A stretch of DNA of 64,000 nucleotides from Neptuniibacter victor. Its GTDB lineage: Bacteria; Pseudomonadota; Gammaproteobacteria; Pseudomonadales; Balneatricaceae. Of this stretch, positions 61,282-64,000 are shown piece by piece. Every line of letters starts with the position of its first letter. Position 1 is the first letter of the stretch. The translations under genes were made by a program, and so were the position numbers. The stretch covers positions 1,426,001-1,490,000 of the forward strand of contig AP025763.1 in assembly GCA_027943745.1 (NCBI GenBank), in the 5' to 3' direction. The notes under the pieces are model-generated. The model had not been told where the DNA came from. It was given only the letters and a program-made list of their open reading frames with translations, and ran no database searches.

Positions 61282-62595
61282 ATGACCTCCTCGACGCTAT
61301 CTGAATCTGAATTTACCGCACTACTGGATGCTTTTACGCAACCAGCAGCTATTCTTTCTGGTGATTATCGGATCTTGTCAGCGAATCAAGCTTATCAAGA
61401 TCATTACTCTGGCTTAAAGCAAATCGCGGGCCTTCATTGTTATGAGGTTTCGCATGGGTATCAGCGTCCATGTGATCAAGAGGGAGAGCTTTGCCCCCTC
61501 AAGCGTTGCCAAGAAACCGGGCTTCGTCAGCGTGTCTTACACCTTCACGATACTTGTCATGGACAGGAACATGTTGATGTTGAATTGCTACCTATTCCTA
61601 AGGGAGCAAAACACCCCCAGTATTTTCTCGAAATTATGCATCTCGTTAAAGTGGCTAATGCTCAACCGGAGGGGGAGGGGTTGGTTGGTAGTTCTGATGC
61701 GTTTAATCAGATGGTTTCGCTTATTCAGCGTGCAGCTCCTAGCCATATATCGGTCTTGTTGTTAGGTGAATCAGGAACAGGAAAAGAGTTAGTGGCTAAA
61801 GCATTGCATACCGCGAGTGCTCGAGCGCAAAAACCTTTCGTTACAGTGGAGTGTTCGGGGCTGAGTGAAACGCTTTTTGAAAGTGAGATGTTTGGGCATG
61901 AGAAGGGTGCTTTTACCGGAGCGATCAATAAGAAAGAGGGGCTCGTGACTGCGGCAAGAGGAGGAACACTCTTTTTAGACGAAGTCGGTGACGTGCCTTT
62001 ATCTTTGCAAGTGAAGCTACTTCGCCTTATTGAAACAGGCACTTACCGTACTGTGGGTGGTGTTGACTTAAAGCATGCTGATTTTCGATTAATCTGTGCC
62101 ACGCATAGAGATTTGGCAGAACGGGTGGAGAAAGGGTCTTTCAGACAAGATCTGTTTTATCGCATCAGCCCGTTTCCAATAGAGATGCCGCCGTTAAGAG
62201 AAAGAGAGGAAGATATACCGAAATTAGTGAGTGTTCTTTTACAGCGAATTCCTAATGCCGAAGGCATTACGGTGAGTGAAAGAGCGATGCAGTCCCTTAA
62301 AAAGTATTCCTTTCCTGGCAATATCAGAGAGCTGCGTAATATCTTAGAACGTGCCGTTCTTTTAGCGGATTATCACGTCATTGAAAATAGTCACCTACCG
62401 AGTGTAGTCGGTCATTCTCATGCCAATAATCAAGATAACGATGCATTATTGCCAAAAGAGTTAATCCCTTTGGCGGATTTAGAATCAAGATATTTAGCAA
62501 AAATTAAACAGGAATATCCTGCCAAAAACAGATTGTTAGCAGAAAAACTAGGCGTAAGTGAAAGGACGCTATACCGCAAACTACAAGGGCTTTAG
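61282..62595 (+). CDS. Sigma-54-dependent activator with four-Cys PAS-like domain
   Basis: The 437-residue regulator has an N-terminal PAS-like sensor (about 10-120) with four cysteines (53, 64, 71, 76) in HCYEVSHGYQRPCDQEGELC and CPLKRC. The AAA+ domain follows, with Walker A GESGTGKE at 162-169, the sigma-54 contact loop GAFTGA at 209-214 and LFLDEVGDV. A Fis-type helix-turn-helix (NRLLAEKLGVSERTLYRKLQGL) closes the protein. The Cys cluster suggests a metal, haem or redox-sensing site. The next gene is soxC, so the regulator probably controls oxidation of reduced sulfur compounds. Confidence 0.92.
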   Translation: MTSSTLSESEFTALLDAFTQPAAILSGDYRILSANQAYQDHYSGLKQIAGLHCYEVSHGYQRPCDQEGELCPLKRCQETGLRQRVLHLHDTCHGQEHVDVELLPIPKGAKHPQYFLEIMHLVKVANAQPEGEGLVGSSDAFNQMVSLIQRAAPSHISVLLLGESGTGKELVAKALHTASARAQKPFVTVECSGLSETLFESEMFGHEKGAFTGAINKKEGLVTAARGGTLFLDEVGDVPLSLQVKLLRLIETGTYRTVGGVDLKHADFRLICATHRDLAERVEKGSFRQDLFYRISPFPIEMPPLREREEDIPKLVSVLLQRIPNAEGITVSERAMQSLKKYSFPGNIRELRNILERAVLLADYHVIENSHLPSVVGHSHANNQDNDALLPKELIPLADLESRYLAKIKQEYPAKNRLLAEKLGVSERTLYRKLQGL

Positions 62596-62679
62596 CCAGT
62601 TTGTGGAGGTTTATAAAGGCAGCGCGGTTACCACTTAAGGAAAGTCTACATAAGGTAGTTGTATATTAGTGCTATACGA

Positions 62680-62695
62680 TGGTCGAATTCTTGTA
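62680..62695 (+). promoter_or_regulatory. Candidate sigma-54 promoter before soxC
   Basis: TGGTCG (62680-62685) and TTGTA (62691-62695) are spaced like the -24/-12 elements of sigma-54 promoters (consensus TGGCAC-N5-TTGCW), with GT instead of GC at -12. It lies 82 bases before soxC and behind a sigma-54 activator gene. Confidence 0.35.
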
Positions 62696-62776
62696 TATGC
62701 AGTGATAGAATATAGTTATTACTAAAAATAATATAAGAATATGTAAGCGCTTTTGGTACGCCACGTGGAGGCATGA

Positions 62777-64000
62777 ATGTCCAAGATCATCAAAGGTCCA
62801 AGCACGCGCGAATTGATGGAGCAGATGGCTCGAGAGTCCGAGCATCTATCCATTAATGATCGTCGTGATTTTTTGCGCAAAGGGGTAGTTGCAGCAGCGG
62901 GTATGGCCGCGACTACTGTCGCAGGTAGTGCGGTAGCTGCTCAGGTTAATCCAGCCAACCTGCCACCAAACGAGCCCACTTGGGGCAAGCAACTAGGTCA
63001 CGGGGTTGTTGAGTATCCGTATGGATCACCCTCACAGTTTGAAAAGCATGTCGTTCGCAGAACGGTGCCTTGGTTAACTGCGGATTCTATTGCTTCTATC
63101 TCGATGACACCTTTGCAAGATCTGAAAGGAATAATTACACCCAATGGATTGGTGTTTGAGCGTTATCACGGTGGTGTCCCTCAAGTTAATCCAGACGAGC
63201 ACCGTCTGATTATTCATGGCTTGGTAGAGCGGCCTATTATTTTTACGATGGAAGACCTCATGCGTTTCCCGTCGGTATCCGAAATTAAGTTTATCGAATG
63301 TCCTGCGAATGGTGGCATGGAGTGGAAAGGTGCGCAGATGGAAGCGCTTCAGTTTACTCATGGAATGCTAAGCTGCTGCGAATGGACAGGTGTACCACTA
63401 AAGACTTTGCTAGAAGAAGCGGGTGTTAAACCAGAGGGCAAATGGATCTTGGCAGAGGGCGCCGATGGTGCACATATGAGCCGTTCGATCCCTCTTGAAA
63501 AAGCGTTGGAAGATACATTAGTCGTTTACGCGCAGAATGGTGAAATGTTACGTCCAGAGCAGGGCTACCCATTACGTTTATTGAATCCCGGTTGGGAAGG
63601 TAATACGTCGATTAAATGGTTGCGCCGTTTAGAAGTTGGCGATAAGCCTTGGTATCACCGTGAAGAAACGTCTAAATACACCGATCTGATGCCTGATGGT
63701 CGCGCACGTAAGTTTACCTTTGTGCAAGAAACTAACTCGGTTATTACGAGCCCTTGCCCAGAAAATCCAATGGTTAAACCAGGGTTTGTGGAGATTGAAG
63801 GGATTGCATGGTCTGGCCGAGGCAAGATTAAACAGGTTGATATCTCATTTGATGGCGGTGTGAGTTGGGTCCCAGCTAAACTGAAAGGCCTTGTATTAGA
63901 TAAAGCACTGACACGTTTTAGCCTTGTTACAAAATGGGATGGGCAGCCTTGGTTGTTACAATCTCGTTCCGTTGATGAAACAGGCTACGTACAGCCTACG
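62777..64000 (+). CDS. soxC: Sulfite/sulfane dehydrogenase molybdopterin subunit SoxC, 5' part
   Basis: The frame is open from the ATG at 62777 (GGAGG at 62767-62771) to the window edge, 408 codons without a stop. A twin-arginine motif (DRRDFLRKG, about residues 28-36) and a following hydrophobic stretch mark Tat export. The SUOX-fold molybdopterin domain has VFERYHGGVPQVNPDEHRL and KFIECPANGGMEW with the Mo-ligand Cys. WEGNTSIKWLRRLEVGDKPW follows, then a C-terminal dimerisation domain (VEIEGIAWSGRGKIKQVDIS). SoxC forms SoxCD with a cytochrome c subunit, which should be encoded just outside the window. Confidence 0.93.
   Translation, partial: MSKIIKGPSTRELMEQMARESEHLSINDRRDFLRKGVVAAAGMAATTVAGSAVAAQVNPANLPPNEPTWGKQLGHGVVEYPYGSPSQFEKHVVRRTVPWLTADSIASISMTPLQDLKGIITPNGLVFERYHGGVPQVNPDEHRLIIHGLVERPIIFTMEDLMRFPSVSEIKFIECPANGGMEWKGAQMEALQFTHGMLSCCEWTGVPLKTLLEEAGVKPEGKWILAEGADGAHMSRSIPLEKALEDTLVVYAQNGEMLRPEQGYPLRLLNPGWEGNTSIKWLRRLEVGDKPWYHREETSKYTDLMPDGRARKFTFVQETNSVITSPCPENPMVKPGFVEIEGIAWSGRGKIKQVDISFDGGVSWVPAKLKGLVLDKALTRFSLVTKWDGQPWLLQSRSVDETGYVQPT

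Noticed and set aside
1-64000. Prophage, insertion sequence, toxin-antitoxin or defence island
   Set aside because: No transposase, integrase, phage structural gene, toxin pair or known defence family was recognised; the gene content is housekeeping, signalling and stress response.

Overview
The window is chromosomal DNA of a gammaproteobacterium, most likely a marine Oceanospirillales-type organism (Neptunomonas/Amphritea-like). This placement is inferred from gene content: HrpA, DeaD, MltC, MlaA, FolM/FolE, a Che2-like chemotaxis cluster, an RpoE/ChrR photo-oxidative stress regulon and a SoxC gene. No rRNA, tRNA, CRISPR array, intact insertion sequence or prophage was seen. Both ends are cut: the left edge holds the tail of a chemoreceptor and the right edge holds the first 408 codons of soxC.

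Left part (1-20 kb): hrpA, a porin, mlaA, a phosphatase/STAS pair resembling Pseudomonas RssB/RssC, and directly behind it an unannotated ~155-nt RNA locus with five hairpins and eight GGA motifs ending in a terminator. This has the architecture of a CsrB/RsmZ-type RNA that sequesters CsrA/RsmA. Then come an EAL-HDOD protein, a divergent GST/LysR pair with a 25-bp palindrome between them, mltC, a very large c-di-GMP protein (Cache-PAS-PAS-GGDEF-EAL-CZB), a eukaryotic-type HisA with a TTG start, a secreted MsrA-MsrB fusion and a DUF1289 protein.

Middle (20-42 kb): one compact same-strand chemotaxis operon (STAS, cheY, cheA, cheW, PAS receptor with a xWxxF tail, cheR, cheD, cheB, short membrane receptor) runs straight into a partner-switching pair (STAS protein and a receiver-PP2C-HATPase protein like HsbR). 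CheD and the short receptor share the C-terminal tail DVELF. Then follow tlyA, ridA, deaD, a tandem-receiver protein, a TraB/GumN protein, an XRE-cupin regulator, an M48 lipoprotein protease and a thiolase-like protein.

Right part (42-59 kb): a clustered RpoE-ChrR (ECF sigma/zinc-cupin anti-sigma) stress regulon. Reading both strands I found nine copies of one promoter motif, TGATCY-N16-CGTAWW with small variations, each placed before a different transcription unit: SDR/NTF2, FAD oxidoreductase/DUF1365/cfa, rpoE-chrR-DUF523-phrB-TIGR02450, gpx-ABC1 kinase, DUF393, a second SDR, folE-DUF6482-folM, DUF3833, and DUF6482/FAD oxidoreductase. The cluster also contains two decayed genes: a LysE exporter and a short RND-adaptor remnant. 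The spacing of exactly 16 at all nine sites is the strongest new regulatory signal in the window and brings pterin synthesis (folE/folM) into the same regulon as the pterin-using photolyase.

Far right (59-64 kb): a soluble CZB chemoreceptor, a LOG-family protein, a sigma-54 activator with a four-cysteine PAS-like domain, and the start of Tat-exported soxC.
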